64,000 nt of DNA, taken from NCBI RefSeq assembly GCF_029892565.1, contig NZ_JARXVH010000024.1:44357-108356 (forward strand), read 5' to 3'. The DNA is from Streptomyces pseudovenezuelae. Lineage in GTDB: Bacteria > Actinomycetota > Actinomycetes > Streptomycetales > Streptomycetaceae. Below are positions 18,216 to 26,898 of this stretch, piece by piece. The first letter of the stretch is position 1. Each line of letters opens with the position of its first letter. The position numbers and the translations under genes are program-made. The notes below the pieces were generated by a model that did not search any database, was not told the DNA's origin, and saw only the letters and a program-made list of their open reading frames with translations.

Positions 18216-18231
18216 TCGAACATGTTTTTGA
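18216..18231 (+). promoter_or_regulatory. Degenerate LexA (SOS) box
   Basis: TCGAAC-ATGT-TTTTGA matches the actinobacterial LexA site TCGAAC-N4-GTTCGA except at two bases of the right arm. It is placed 80 bases upstream of a Y-family polymerase stub, a gene type normally under SOS control. The match is imperfect and could be chance. Confidence 0.35.
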
Positions 18232-18311
18232 TTCTAGGCTTGCGATCACCCCCTTCGCACTCGCGTGTTCGATTATGTGTTCGATAACGTGGCGGGGGAG
18301 GTGGGCGACGG

Positions 18312-18713
18312 ATGAGTCTGGAGTGGACGGGGCGCGGGCCGGGTGTGGTGATGCATGTGCGCTGCACGGAGCGGCTCCCGGAACAGCTGTACCGGCAGGC
18401 TCTCGAGCAGATGGGGGAGCTGTCGCCGGTGGTGCAGGCCCTGCCGCCCACCGCGGCCCTGGTCGACCTGCGGGGCGCGCTCCGCTACCACGGCGCGACC
18501 GCCTCCCACCTCGGGGAGGTCCTGCGCCTGCGGACGGTCTCCCACCTCGGCATCGACGTGCGCGTCGGCATCGGCCCGACCAGAAGCCGACAGGTTCGCG
18601 GATTCCTGAGGGCCCAGGGAAGCGAACTGGCTGGCCACCTGACGTTGAGACGCCGATCGTCCAGCCGGTTGAGGCAGCAGGCGGTTGTACGGGCTGTGCT
18701 CGGGAGGGTGTAG
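18312..18713 (+). pseudogene. Y-family (DinB-like) DNA polymerase, truncated
   Basis: The first 90 residues match the N-terminal palm of actinobacterial DinB-like translesion polymerases, including the Asp-containing segment AALVDLRGALRYHG and the run to IDVRVGIGPT. After that the sequence changes to a basic, family-unlike tail and stops at 133 residues, where the family needs about 300 or more. The gene is cut near 18580, so it cannot be a working polymerase. Confidence 0.6.
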
Positions 18714-18788
18714 TGACTTGGCGGTCTTCTTCCATGTGAGGCTTCGCTGGGGCGAGGGGCTGGGGGAACAGGGTGTCGCCGACCGTGC

Positions 18789-19174
18789 TCACCGAGCCGC
18801 CCGCGTGCTGGTGCCGTAGGTGGGCGGGTCGACGGGCTGTTCGGCCTTGGGCAGGAGGGAGACGGCGAGCAGGTAGGAGTTGGTGACGAGTTCCTGACGA
18901 GCTTGTTGTCGACGTCTGTCCCGCCCTCCAGTGTGATCCAGCGCATGGCGAGTTCGATGCCGCGGCCGAGTCGTTTGTGTTCGTGGACGACGAGGGTGAC
19001 GGCGACGCCGGAGAATCGGATCTCCCTGGCGAGCCTGGCGGCGGCCTCCAGCTCGGGGCGCCGGGTGGCGCGGGTGGAAATCTTCTCCGAGAAGACCTGG
19101 GTGACCCCGGCCTCGGCGAGGGAGTCGAGCTGTGCGTCCAGGGACTGCCGGGCCGTCGAGGCGCGGGCGTACCG
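18789..19174 (-). pseudogene. Serine recombinase (resolvase) remnant
   Basis: From 19174 down to 18944 the minus strand encodes the catalytic N-terminal domain of a resolvase: YARASTARQSLDAQL, then FSEKISTRATRRPELE and HKRLGRGIELA. The catalytic Ser lies in ARASTARQS. Homology then stops, and an unrelated coding-like stretch runs to a stop at 18789 in a shifted frame (ending PPTYGTSTRAAR). There is no DNA-binding C-terminus and no clean start. Confidence 0.65.
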
Positions 19175-19204
19175 AGTCGGACGTGTCCGACGGGCTCGGC
19201 GCCG

Positions 19205-19440
19205 GCGCTCGCGGGCCGGGGCAGCTCGGTTCAGACCGAGCCCGGTTTGCGTACGGCCGGTGTCGGCACTCCGAGCACCTCCGCGATTTGGGGCACGAGG
19301 CGGAAGCGGGCGGTGTGTTATTGGATGGCCACCTCGCCCTTGCCGGTCCGGCACGGCGAGCCCGCCGGGGCGGCCCAGGTGGACATCGGGCAGGCGTGCG
19401 ATTTCATGCGCTTGAAGTCGTCGTTCACGGTCCTGACCGT
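19205..19440 (-). pseudogene. Plasmid-type zinc-finger protein remnant with two internal stops
   Basis: On the minus strand a frame reads HACPMSTWAAPAGSPC, then after an in-frame TAA HTARFRLVPQIAEVLG, then PTPAVRKPGSV, a TGA and TELPRP. The Cys-x-x-x... SPCR motif followed by HTARF and a Pro/Gly/Trp-rich tail is typical of small zinc-finger proteins found beside resolvases on Streptomyces plasmids. Two premature stops show decay. The resolvase remnant follows directly. Confidence 0.5.
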
Positions 19441-19790
19441 TTCGTGGGGTCGTTTCAGACGTCCAGTCGTTTGCAACAACTCATGAAACGCGATCGTCCC
19501 AGGTGGACCGCCGGGTGTCGGGGTGTTTCACGAGCGGTTACCTATGAAACAACCTCAGTGTTCGGGTTGTCGTGTCTTCGAGTCGGCGGACGTCTTCGCC
19601 ACCGACCACGACACCGGTTCGCGTCAGTGACGTACTGGCCGCTGGCGTGTGGCACGGTTCGCTCGTATTGCGGTCCCACCTCCAGGACGGTCACCGAGTC
19701 CGGGACCACGTTCATGTTGAGAGGTCAGCAGTATGAGAGCTGGGGCAGGGCATCGCGGCGGCCATCCCGATCCCCGCGACCACCGGCACC
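19441..19790. other. Gap with inverted repeat, no gene seen
   Basis: About 350 bases without a supported gene. It contains GTTTCA (19525-19530) and TGAAAC (19545-19550) as an inverted repeat around 14 bases, and further isolated GTTTC/GAAAC words at 19440-19490. This may be a protein-binding or recombination site, but nothing confirms it. Confidence 0.4.
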
Positions 19791-20231
19791 TCACGCACCC
19801 GGCCCGAGCTCGGTGCGGTCTTCCACCCGCTGCTTGAGGCCGGTGTTGAACGCGGCGTACCCGTCTTTTTTGGGTGTTCTGAGGAAGGGCCGGATCAGGG
19901 TGACCAGGGCGCCGGAGAATTCCTCGTGGTTGGTCAGGCGGGTGGTGCCATCGTGGTTGGGGGAAAGGACGAAGGAGTGCTGGCCGTGAAACAGCTGCTT
20001 GATGCCGAGCGTGCCGACCCACCGCAGTTCCTGGCCAGGCGTCGCGACGGTGACCGTGGGCCTGAAGGTCATGCCCGGCATGCGCATCGTGAGCCGGCTT
20101 CCCACTTGAGCGGTGCCCTCGGCTTCGGAGAAGGTGCTCCACTCGCCGTAGGCGGCGAAGTCGGTGAGGACGTCCCACACCGCTTGCGGGGTGGCGTCGA
20201 TGTCAATAACGGCGGTGAGGACCGGCTTCAC
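19791..20231 (-). CDS. SRPBCC (START/Bet v1-like) protein
   Basis: A protein of about 146 residues with the SRPBCC pattern: a first strand VLTAVIDIDATP, helix AVWDVLTDFAAYGEWS, a central strand with LRWVGTLG, HGQHSFVL and RLTNHEEFSG, and a C-terminal helix. These proteins bind hydrophobic ligands in a deep pocket. I placed the start at GTG 20231 because family members begin just before VLTA; the frame remains open to 20291. It is the third gene of a minus-strand operon after the hydrolase and TetR genes. Confidence 0.8.
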   Translation of the reverse strand: MKPVLTAVIDIDATPQAVWDVLTDFAAYGEWSTFSEAEGTAQVGSRLTMRMPGMTFRPTVTVATPGQELRWVGTLGIKQLFHGQHSFVLSPNHDGTTRLTNHEEFSGALVTLIRPFLRTPKKDGYAAFNTGLKQRVEDRTELGPGA

Positions 20232-20339
20232 GGTGGTTTCCACTTCTGGCTGGTGCGGAAGAGAGGGGGGTTCGGCGAGCGAGTGGTGCACCGGTGCTCG
20301 GTGTGGCCGGGGACTGGCGTGGAGCGCAGTCCACGGCGG

Positions 20340-20951
20340 TCAGAGCGTCACGCCCGGCGCGGCCTTGTGGGAGGGGGTGCTGTTGGTCGTGGTCTCCTGC
20401 AGGCCGTGGTCGATGAAGTCGATCATCCAGGTGAAGCTGTCGTCGATGTCGGTGGCGAACTGGAACCCGCTGGCTGCTTCCAGGGATGCGTATCCGTGCA
20501 GGACGGTGCGGAGCATCCGCAGCGCGTGGATCTGTTGGTCGGGGTCGATCCGGTAGCCGTGGAGCATGGCGGCCCAGGAGTCGACCACCCGGTTGAGGGC
20601 GTCGATGAGGGGGTCGCCGGGTCCGGTCGGGCGGGCGGCGTTGGCTGCGGCGTATCGGCCGTGGTGGTCCTTGACGAACGTCCGCATCGCCTGTGCGCCG
20701 CGGGCCAGGGCTTCGGTGCCGGACCGGCCCTGGATGGCGTCGCGGATGGCGTCGGCGCACTGGTTCATGGCCAGGATGGCGATCCGGTGGGCGAGGTCGG
20801 TCTGGCCGTTGACGTGCTTGTACAGCGAGGGGGTTTTGATCCCGAGCCGTTCGGCGACCAGGCCCATGCCGAGCTGGTCGAACCCGACCTCGTCGACCAA
20901 GGCGGCGGCGGCTTCGGTGACCGCCGCGGCGGTGAGTCCGGCCTTAGGCAC
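20340..20951 (-). CDS. TetR-family transcriptional regulator
   Basis: A 203-residue regulator. The N-terminal helix-turn-helix lies at residues 6-50 (TAAAVTEAAAALVDEVGF, then LAERLGIKTPSLYKHV-like text), and the ligand-binding C-terminus carries the WHG-type region. Its ATG overlaps the end of the alpha/beta-hydrolase gene by 8 bases. It probably represses its own operon by binding the palindrome upstream of the hydrolase gene. Confidence 0.9.
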   Translation of the reverse strand: MPKAGLTAAAVTEAAAALVDEVGFDQLGMGLVAERLGIKTPSLYKHVNGQTDLAHRIAILAMNQCADAIRDAIQGRSGTEALARGAQAMRTFVKDHHGRYAAANAARPTGPGDPLIDALNRVVDSWAAMLHGYRIDPDQQIHALRMLRTVLHGYASLEAASGFQFATDIDDSFTWMIDFIDHGLQETTTNSTPSHKAAPGVTL

Positions 20952-21780
20952 CGGGGGCCGCCTTGGCCAGGAACGGCAGGGCCAGCGCGAGGACCTGGTC
21001 GGGGGTCTGGGCGTGCGGGTAGTGGCCGGCGCCGTCGATCACGGCCAGCTCGCCGAGGCCGGCGGGCAGGTCGGCGATGATCTTCACCCCTTCGGCGCGG
21101 GGGTCGGCCCAGTCGGGGTCCAGGCTGCCTTCGACGATCAGGACCGGGCAGGTGACGTGGGCGAGCTGGGTGCCGGCGTCGGTGGGCTTGGACTTGCACA
21201 TGTCCTGCAGGACCTTCATCCGGCCGGGCTCACTCAGCGTGGCCTCAATGCGGGCCAGTTCGCTGTCCCAGTCGGCGGGCTTGGCCGGGTAGGCCACGTC
21301 GAGGTACTTCTTCCAGTCCGCCACTCGTCCCCGGACGATGACCTGCGCCATCCGCGTGTACCCGGTCCGGAAGCGCTTGACCCGGATCAGCCCGCCCAGG
21401 TCGACCGGCTGCGCACGGGTGAACGGAGCCAGCTCGATCACTCCGCTGATCACGTCGGGCGCGGTGGCGGCCGCGATGGTCGCGGCGCCGCCGCTGATCG
21501 ACTGCCCGATGATCGCGGCCGGGCCGCCGAGGTGACGCACGACGGCGACCAGATCTCCGGCGATGTCGGTGCGGCTGTAACCGTCCCAGCCGAGGCTGGA
21601 CTCACCGCACCCGCGGATGTCGACGTTCGCGACCCGGTAACCGGCGGCCACCAGGCCGGGAACGAGGAAGCGGTAGGAGTGCCGGCTGTCGCCGATACCG
21701 TGCGCCAGCACGACCAGGGGGCCTTCCCCGGTCACGTCGAAGGCGATGGTGTTCTTGCCGATTCTCAGGTGCTCGGTCAT
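20944..21780 (-). CDS. Alpha/beta-hydrolase
   Basis: A 278-residue hydrolase with an oxyanion-loop HGIGDSRHSYR, nucleophile elbow GQSISGGAA (Ser), and a late acid and His in VEGSLDPDWADP and GAGHYPH. This is the full alpha/beta-hydrolase triad. ATG 21780 has GGAGG five bases upstream and is preferred over the upstream in-frame GTG. It is first in the operon with TetR and SRPBCC genes. The substrate is unknown; the grouping suggests a small hydrophobic compound. Confidence 0.88.
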   Translation of the reverse strand: MTEHLRIGKNTIAFDVTGEGPLVVLAHGIGDSRHSYRFLVPGLVAAGYRVANVDIRGCGESSLGWDGYSRTDIAGDLVAVVRHLGGPAAIIGQSISGGAATIAAATAPDVISGVIELAPFTRAQPVDLGGLIRVKRFRTGYTRMAQVIVRGRVADWKKYLDVAYPAKPADWDSELARIEATLSEPGRMKVLQDMCKSKPTDAGTQLAHVTCPVLIVEGSLDPDWADPRAEGVKIIADLPAGLGELAVIDGAGHYPHAQTPDQVLALALPFLAKAAPGA

Positions 21781-21798
21781 GCCGTCCTCCACCAAGTG

Positions 21799-21833
21799 GC
21801 TAATGTCGTTAGCTATAGACTAGTAACATTAGC
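21799..21833. promoter_or_regulatory. Palindromic operator, probable TetR site
   Basis: GCTAATGT (21799-21806) and ACATTAGC (21826-21833) form perfect 8-base inverted arms. Inside the left half, GCTAA and TTAGC (21809-21813) form a second nested repeat. This is AT-rich DNA in a GC-rich region, directly upstream of the hydrolase-TetR-SRPBCC operon, as expected for an autoregulated TetR promoter. Confidence 0.6.
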
Positions 21834-22002
21834 TACGAGGGTCAACGCCACACCCAGCCGCGCTCGATCGGGGGCCGAGCGCAGAGCAATGGGCTGCCGC
21901 ACGGCGTAGTGCTGTTTTCCGCGAGAACTACTGGGACCCTCATCACCGCAACGTTCCAGGTTGGAGTGCCCAAGCACCTCACATTCCTACAGCTCGTGCT
22001 GC

Positions 22003-22450
22003 TCAGGACGCGATCGGGTCGCTCTGGCTGCGGTGCGGGTGCGCGGCGTGGATGTACTTCATGGCGGTGCGGGGAGAGAGACCGAAGAGGCGGACGAGGT
22101 GGAGGGGGTCGTCGGTGTGCTGGGCCTCGTTGAGGATGCGGTCCACACGCAGGCGGCCCGCCTGGTGGCCGTGGGCGCGCAGAGGTTTGTTGATCGCCTG
22201 GATCGACACCGGGGGCTGGGTGTCGTCGATGGCGGTATGGGCGGTGCCCAGCAGGTAGGGGCTGGTGGTGGCGGGCCAGCGTCGGTGGCGTTCGGCCAGC
22301 CACTGCCATGCCAGGCGGTAGGTGAGTTCGTCCAGGTAGACGCTGTGGACGGGCTTGCCGGTGCGGCGCACGCGCAGGGTGGCGCGGCTGTGGTCGAGGT
22401 CGTCCAGCAGCAGGTGGCGCTGGTCGTGAGTAGAGACCACAACACCCACA
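22003..22450 (-). pseudogene. Site-specific integrase, C-terminal remnant
   Basis: About 145 residues resemble the C-terminal half of an actinobacterial site-specific integrase: RVRRTGKPVHSVYL, a central region with AINKPLRAHGHQAG, and the ending LHLVRLFGLSPRTAMKY. The N-terminal part is missing and the frame upstream of about 22450 has no relation to the family. Integrity is lost, so it marks an old integration event. Confidence 0.5.
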
Positions 22451-22536
22451 CCGGTGCAAACGGCATCGCCACGGACCACGTGGACGCCAGAAGATGCTTC
22501 CGACCACCTGGAGGAGTTCGCCACTGCCCGAGGGTT

Positions 22537-22576
22537 CCGGGATCCGTGTCGCGGCGGACCGCGCCACGGATCCCGG
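22537..22576. terminator. Long GC-rich hairpin
   Basis: CCGGGATCCGTG and CACGGATCCCGG pair perfectly. One mismatch later CGCGG pairs with CCGCG around a CGGA loop, giving an almost continuous 18-bp stem. It lies between the antitoxin and integrase remnants and could end transcription from gudD; it could also be a mobile-element end. Confidence 0.4.
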
Positions 22577-22582
22577 CTTTCG

Positions 22583-22741
22583 GGGCGTGCGCCCCGGCCT
22601 CTCAACTGTCCGCGAGAACAATGGCTCGTCCCAGGCCTGGTTCGCCATGGTCACGAGATGGATCCCCTGGCGGATGATCTCGGCCTCGCTCGTGCCCCGC
22701 CACTTGGCCGGCCTCTTGACGATCGCCAGGTCCTCGCCGTG
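22583..22741 (-). pseudogene. Ribbon-helix-helix antitoxin fragment
   Basis: Minus-strand residues GEDLAIVKRPAKWRG, then TSEAEIIRQGIHLVTMAN and AWDEPLFSRT, match the body of CopG/RHH antitoxins common in actinobacteria. The first strand with its start codon is missing and no PIN-domain toxin gene follows, so this is an orphan fragment. It lies 48 bases beyond the stop of gudD. Confidence 0.5.
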
Positions 22742-22788
22742 TGCGAGGTGGCATGCCCGGAGCGACGGGCGGGTGCACGGGCAGGCGT

Positions 22789-24123
22789 CTACCGCACGAG
22801 ACACGGCCGCCTGCTGTCGAACTTCCAGTCGGGGATGAGGTGTTGCATGGTGACGGCGTCATCGCGCGCGCCCAGCGCTTTTTCCCGGTAGAGCTCGTGG
22901 GCGGCGAGAAGTCGGTTCTCGTCGAGGTGCACGCCGAGGCCCGGCGCGTCGGGGACGGCGATCTCGCCGTCGACGATGCGCGGCGGTGTGGTGGTGAGGC
23001 GCTCCGTACCCTCCTGCCAGATCCAGTGGGTGTCCAGGGCGTTGTAAGCGCCGGGGGCCGCCGCGCCGCAGTGGGTGACCATGGCGAGGGAGATGTCGAA
23101 GTGGTTGTTGGAGTGGCAGCCCCAGGTCAAGCCCATCGCGTTGCACAGCTGGGCCACGCGCACCGAGCCCTGCATGGTCCAGAAGTGCGGATCGGCCAGC
23201 GGGATGGAGACCGACTGGAGGGCGAGGGCGTGGGTCATCTGGCGCCAGTCGGTGGCGATCATGTTGGTCGCGGTGGGCAGACCGGTGGCGCGGCGGAACT
23301 CGGCGAGGATCTCCCGCCCGGAGTAGCCGCCTTCGGCTCCGCAGGGGTCCTCGGCGTACGTGAGGGTGTCGCCGAGGGGCCGGCACAGCTCGATCGCCTC
23401 CTGGAGCGACCAGGCGCCGTTCGGGTCGAGGGTGATCCGGGCCTCGGGGAAGCGCTCTTTGAGGGCGCGTACGGCCGCCACCTCCTCGGCACCGTCCAGG
23501 ACGCCGCCCTTGAGTTTGAAATCCCGAAACCCGTACAGGTCGTAGGCCGCCTCGGCCTGCGCCACGATCGCCTCGGGGGTCAGGGCCTCCTCGCGCCGGA
23601 TGCGGTACCACGGCACGGACGACTCGGGCTCACGGAGGTACTCCAGATCGGTCTTGTCCGGGTCGCCGACGTAGAAGAGATAGCCCAGCACACGTACGGA
23701 AGTGCGTTGTTGGCCGTCGCCGAGCAGCTCCGCCACGGGCACGTCGAGGTGCTGGCCGAGAAGGTCGAGCAGTGCCGACTCGACGGCGGTGACGGCGTGG
23801 ACGGTGGTGCGCAGGTCGAAGGTCTGCGCGCCCCGCCCGCCAGCGTCACGGTCGGCGAACCGTGCGCCGATCTCGCGCAGGACCCGCTTGTAGTCGCCCA
23901 GCTTCGCCCCGACGACGAGGGGTTCGGCGTCCCGTAGTGTCTGCGTGATCTTCTCGCCGCCGGGTACCTCGCCGAGGCCGGTACGGCCTTCGGAGTCGGA
24001 CAGGACGACGATGTTGCGGGTGAAGTAGGGGCCGTGCGCGCCGGAGAGGTTCAGCTCCATGCTGTCGCGGCCGGCGACCGGGTAGACGGCGAACGCGGTC
24101 ACAGTTGGCTGTGCGGTGCTCAT
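22789..24123 (-). CDS. gudD: Glucarate dehydratase
   Basis: A 444-residue enolase-superfamily enzyme that dehydrates D-glucarate to 5-dehydro-4-deoxy-D-glucarate. Diagnostic motifs are the catalytic Lys in DFKLKGGV, the metal ligands in ITLDPNGAWS, AEDPCGAEGGYSGRE and NMIATDWRQ, and the catalytic His in CHSNNHFDIS. I chose ATG 24123, preceded by AAAGGA, over ATG 24147, which lacks a ribosome-binding site. It lies 36 bases after the permease gene, so the two are one operon. Confidence 0.93.
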   Translation of the reverse strand: MSTAQPTVTAFAVYPVAGRDSMELNLSGAHGPYFTRNIVVLSDSEGRTGLGEVPGGEKITQTLRDAEPLVVGAKLGDYKRVLREIGARFADRDAGGRGAQTFDLRTTVHAVTAVESALLDLLGQHLDVPVAELLGDGQQRTSVRVLGYLFYVGDPDKTDLEYLREPESSVPWYRIRREEALTPEAIVAQAEAAYDLYGFRDFKLKGGVLDGAEEVAAVRALKERFPEARITLDPNGAWSLQEAIELCRPLGDTLTYAEDPCGAEGGYSGREILAEFRRATGLPTATNMIATDWRQMTHALALQSVSIPLADPHFWTMQGSVRVAQLCNAMGLTWGCHSNNHFDISLAMVTHCGAAAPGAYNALDTHWIWQEGTERLTTTPPRIVDGEIAVPDAPGLGVHLDENRLLAAHELYREKALGARDDAVTMQHLIPDWKFDSRRPCLVR

Positions 24124-24159
24124 GGTGGTCCAAGTCCTTTGCGTCATGGATGAGTCGGG

Positions 24160-25497
24160 TTACAGGTTGAGGACGTCGAGGGCCCACTCGGCGACAAGGA
24201 CGCCACCCAGGCCGAGGGCGGCGAGCACCGTCGTATAGGTGGTACGGACCTTGATCGCATCGATGACGGAGAGGTTGAAGTACTGCTTGAACAGCCAGAA
24301 GCCTGGGTCGTTGACGTGGGAGCACGCGATGGAGCCGCAGGCGACGGCGAGCACCATGATCTCTGGGTGGACCCCGCTGCCGGCCAGCAGCGGCAGCACC
24401 ACGCCGGAGGCCGTGACGACGGCGACCGTCGCCGAGCCGAGCGCGATGCGGAGGATGACGGCGACGAGCCAGGCGAGGATGATCGGCGAGATGGACCAGC
24501 CGTCCGTGGCGTCCTTGATGTAGTCGGAGATCCCGCCTTCGACGAGGACGTTCTTGAAGGCCCCGCCGGCGCCGATGACCAGGAGGATCATCGCCATCGC
24601 CTTCGCCGCTGAGGTGCAGGAGTCGCCGACCTCCTCCAGGCTCCGGCCGATCCGCGGGCCGAACGCCCAGATCGCCAGGCACAGGGTCAGCAGCAGCGCG
24701 ACCGGTGCCGAGCCGATGAAGGCGACGGTGTGCAAGAGCGGGGTCTCGGCGGAGGTGGCCATGTCGGTGACGGCGGCGGCCACGATCAGCACCACGGGGA
24801 AGAGTGCCACAGACAGCGACCAGCCGAGTCCGGGCATCTCCTCGTCGGTGAACTCACGCTCGCTGACCAGGCCCTTGGGGATGGAGGGGTTCATCGCCTG
24901 GATGAACGGAAGGCGCGGCCAGGTCAGAGCTATGAGCGCGCCGGCGGGAATCGCGATGAACAGACCGTAGAAGAGCGTCAGTCCGACGGAGGCGTGGAAG
25001 GTGGCGGCGACGGCGGTCGGGCCGGGGTGCGGCGGCAGGAAGCTGTGCATGGTGGACAGGGCGATGGACATCGGCAGTCCGACCCACAGCAGCTTCGTTC
25101 CGGTGACCCTGACCAGGGTGAACGCGATCGGCACGATGATGATGAAAGCGACCTCGTAGAACATGGTCACGCCGATCAGCATGGCCGTGACGACCATTGC
25201 CACCTGGACCCAGCGCGGGCCGAAGGCGTCGAGGAGCTTGTCGGCTATCCGCTGTGCGGCGCCGGAGTCTCCCATGACACGGCCGACCATGGCGCCGAGT
25301 CCGATGGTGAGCATGGTGTCGCCGATCTGGTCCCCGATGCCTTCGGAGAGGACGTCGGGGATGGTGGCCACCGGGATTCCCCGGACCAGTGCGACGCCGA
25401 CCGCCACGAGCAGGAGGGCCGCGAAGCCGTTGAGCTTCAGCCTGGTCATGAGGAGAAGCAGGAGCAGAACGCTGATCCCGACTACGAGAAGAGGCAT
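24160..25497 (-). CDS. GntP-family gluconate/glucarate:H+ symporter
   Basis: A 445-residue permease with about 12 hydrophobic helices and GntP-family motifs such as SFLPPHPGPTAVA and FHASVGLTL near the middle. The position between gudD and kdgD suggests that its substrate is D-glucarate or galactarate rather than gluconate. It and gudD form a transcription unit. A 305-base gap with hairpins separates it from kdgD. Confidence 0.9.
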   Translation of the reverse strand: MPLLVVGISVLLLLLLMTRLKLNGFAALLLVAVGVALVRGIPVATIPDVLSEGIGDQIGDTMLTIGLGAMVGRVMGDSGAAQRIADKLLDAFGPRWVQVAMVVTAMLIGVTMFYEVAFIIIVPIAFTLVRVTGTKLLWVGLPMSIALSTMHSFLPPHPGPTAVAATFHASVGLTLFYGLFIAIPAGALIALTWPRLPFIQAMNPSIPKGLVSEREFTDEEMPGLGWSLSVALFPVVLIVAAAVTDMATSAETPLLHTVAFIGSAPVALLLTLCLAIWAFGPRIGRSLEEVGDSCTSAAKAMAMILLVIGAGGAFKNVLVEGGISDYIKDATDGWSISPIILAWLVAVILRIALGSATVAVVTASGVVLPLLAGSGVHPEIMVLAVACGSIACSHVNDPGFWLFKQYFNLSVIDAIKVRTTYTTVLAALGLGGVLVAEWALDVLNL

Positions 25498-25748
25498 AGC
25501 AGTTCCCCTTTGAACTGTTCAGTGAGCAGCCGCCGGCTGCGGGACGGCCCGATCCGTGTGCGGCCCGATTGGCCGCGCCACGGAGGAGCGGCAGGGCGTT
25601 GTCGCGTGGCTGTGCGGAGGGATGCGGTGCGGCTGGTGCGGCATGGCGACGGCTGTGGCCCTACCGGCCCCAAGCCGCGGGCTCCCCTGGGGCCAGGGGC
25701 TTCTGTTCCGGGTCAGCTCAGGAGGCCGGGCCTCCTGCGGCACGACAC

Positions 25749-25791
25749 GCACCCGCGGGTGCGTCGGGCGGGAACGAGGGACGCCCGCCCG
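25749..25791 (-). terminator. Paired hairpins downstream of kdgD
   Basis: A perfect 16-base palindrome CGCACCCGCGGGTGCG (25749-25764) is followed by arms CGGGCGGG (25765-25772) and CCCGCCCG (25784-25791). A further near-palindrome, CAGGAGGCC-G-GGCCTCCTG, lies at 25719-25737. They fill the 305-base gap between kdgD and the permease gene and probably end the kdgD transcript. No gene is seen in the gap. Confidence 0.5.
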
Positions 25792-25802
25792 TTCGCCGTT
25801 CG

Positions 25803-26771
25803 TTAAGCGGGTCGTCGTACGGTGTCGACCAGGCTCAGGCCGTGGTCCAGCATCTTCTCCAGGTCGGCGAGGTCGGTCAGGGCGGGGTCGGTGAGCGGGG
25901 CGCGCACCGGGCCGACCGGGAAGCCGCGCAACCGGGCGGCGGCCTTGACCAGGGATACGGCGTAGCCCGGCACCCGATCCCGTAGTTCGACCAGCGGGAC
26001 GTAGAACTCACGCAGGAGCTCGGTCACGGCCGCGTCGTCCCCGTCCCGCAGCGCGACGAAGAAGGCGTTCGCGATCTCGGGGGCGAAGGCGTGGACGGCG
26101 GAGGAGTAGGCGGGGACGCCGACCGTGGCGTAGGCGCGGGCCTGGATCTCGGCGGTGGCGGCGCCGTTGAAGAAGAGGAAGCCGTGAGGCGCGGCGAGTG
26201 TGAGTCGCTGGAGCCGGTCGAGGTCGCTGTGGCCGTCCTTCAGGCCGACGACAGTGGGGATGCGCGCGATCCGGCGCAGGCTGTCGGCGCTGAAGTCGAC
26301 CTGGCCGCGCTGGTAGGCGATGAGTGGCAGCCGGGTGCCTTCGGCGATCCGGCGCAGCTGCTCCACCAGACCGTCCTGCGGCGTCCCGACCAGGTAGTGG
26401 GGCAGTACCAGCGCGGCGTCCGCCCCGGCTTCCTCCGCGATGCGGGCGAAGCGCAGCGCCTGTGCCCAGCCGTAGCCGATTCCCGCCACCACCGGCAATC
26501 GTCCGTCGGCGACCTCGACCGTGGTCCGCACGACCGCCCGGTACTCGTCCTCGTCCAGCGAGAAGAACTCTCCTGTCCCGCAGGCCGGGAACACCGCACC
26601 GGGGGCGGTGGCCAACCGGTCGGCCAGATACGCCCGATAGGCGTCCAGGGCGAGGCTGCCGTCGGTCCCGAAGCTCGTGAGAGGGAAGGACAGCACCCCG
26701 CTTGCCATTCCGTCACGGAGCCGCTCGGCGACCCCTGCGATCTCTGCTGCTTCCGTGCTGATACCCGCCAC
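25803..26771 (-). CDS. kdgD: 5-dehydro-4-deoxyglucarate dehydratase
   Basis: A 322-residue DapA-superfamily aldolase-fold enzyme that turns 5-dehydro-4-deoxyglucarate into 2,5-dioxopentanoate, the step after GudD. It has GVLSFPLTSF at the start, CGTGEFFSL (the substrate carboxylate loop), a Tyr in LIAYQRG and the Schiff-base Lys in VVGLKDGHSD. With gudD and the permease it makes most of the glucarate-to-2-oxoglutarate route. The last enzyme, 2,5-dioxovalerate dehydrogenase, is not in this window. Confidence 0.93.
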   Translation of the reverse strand: MAGISTEAAEIAGVAERLRDGMASGVLSFPLTSFGTDGSLALDAYRAYLADRLATAPGAVFPACGTGEFFSLDEDEYRAVVRTTVEVADGRLPVVAGIGYGWAQALRFARIAEEAGADAALVLPHYLVGTPQDGLVEQLRRIAEGTRLPLIAYQRGQVDFSADSLRRIARIPTVVGLKDGHSDLDRLQRLTLAAPHGFLFFNGAATAEIQARAYATVGVPAYSSAVHAFAPEIANAFFVALRDGDDAAVTELLREFYVPLVELRDRVPGYAVSLVKAAARLRGFPVGPVRAPLTDPALTDLADLEKMLDHGLSLVDTVRRPA

Positions 26772-26898
26772 ACCCCATCCCCGTATGTAAATGACGTCTA
26801 CGTATATAGATGGAGGCTAGACGCGTGAACATGGTGGGTCAACGGGCGGGGCGGAAACTGGCGACCGCCCGCATCGGCAGGGGATCTACGATGGCCCC
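26772..26898. promoter_or_regulatory. Divergent promoter region kdgD / IclR stub
   Basis: 127 bases separate the divergent kdgD and IclR starts. An AT-rich stretch at 26783-26812 contains the imperfect repeat TATGTAAATGACGTCTACGT and is the likely operator and promoter for kdgD. No exact dyad could be fixed by eye. Confidence 0.35.
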
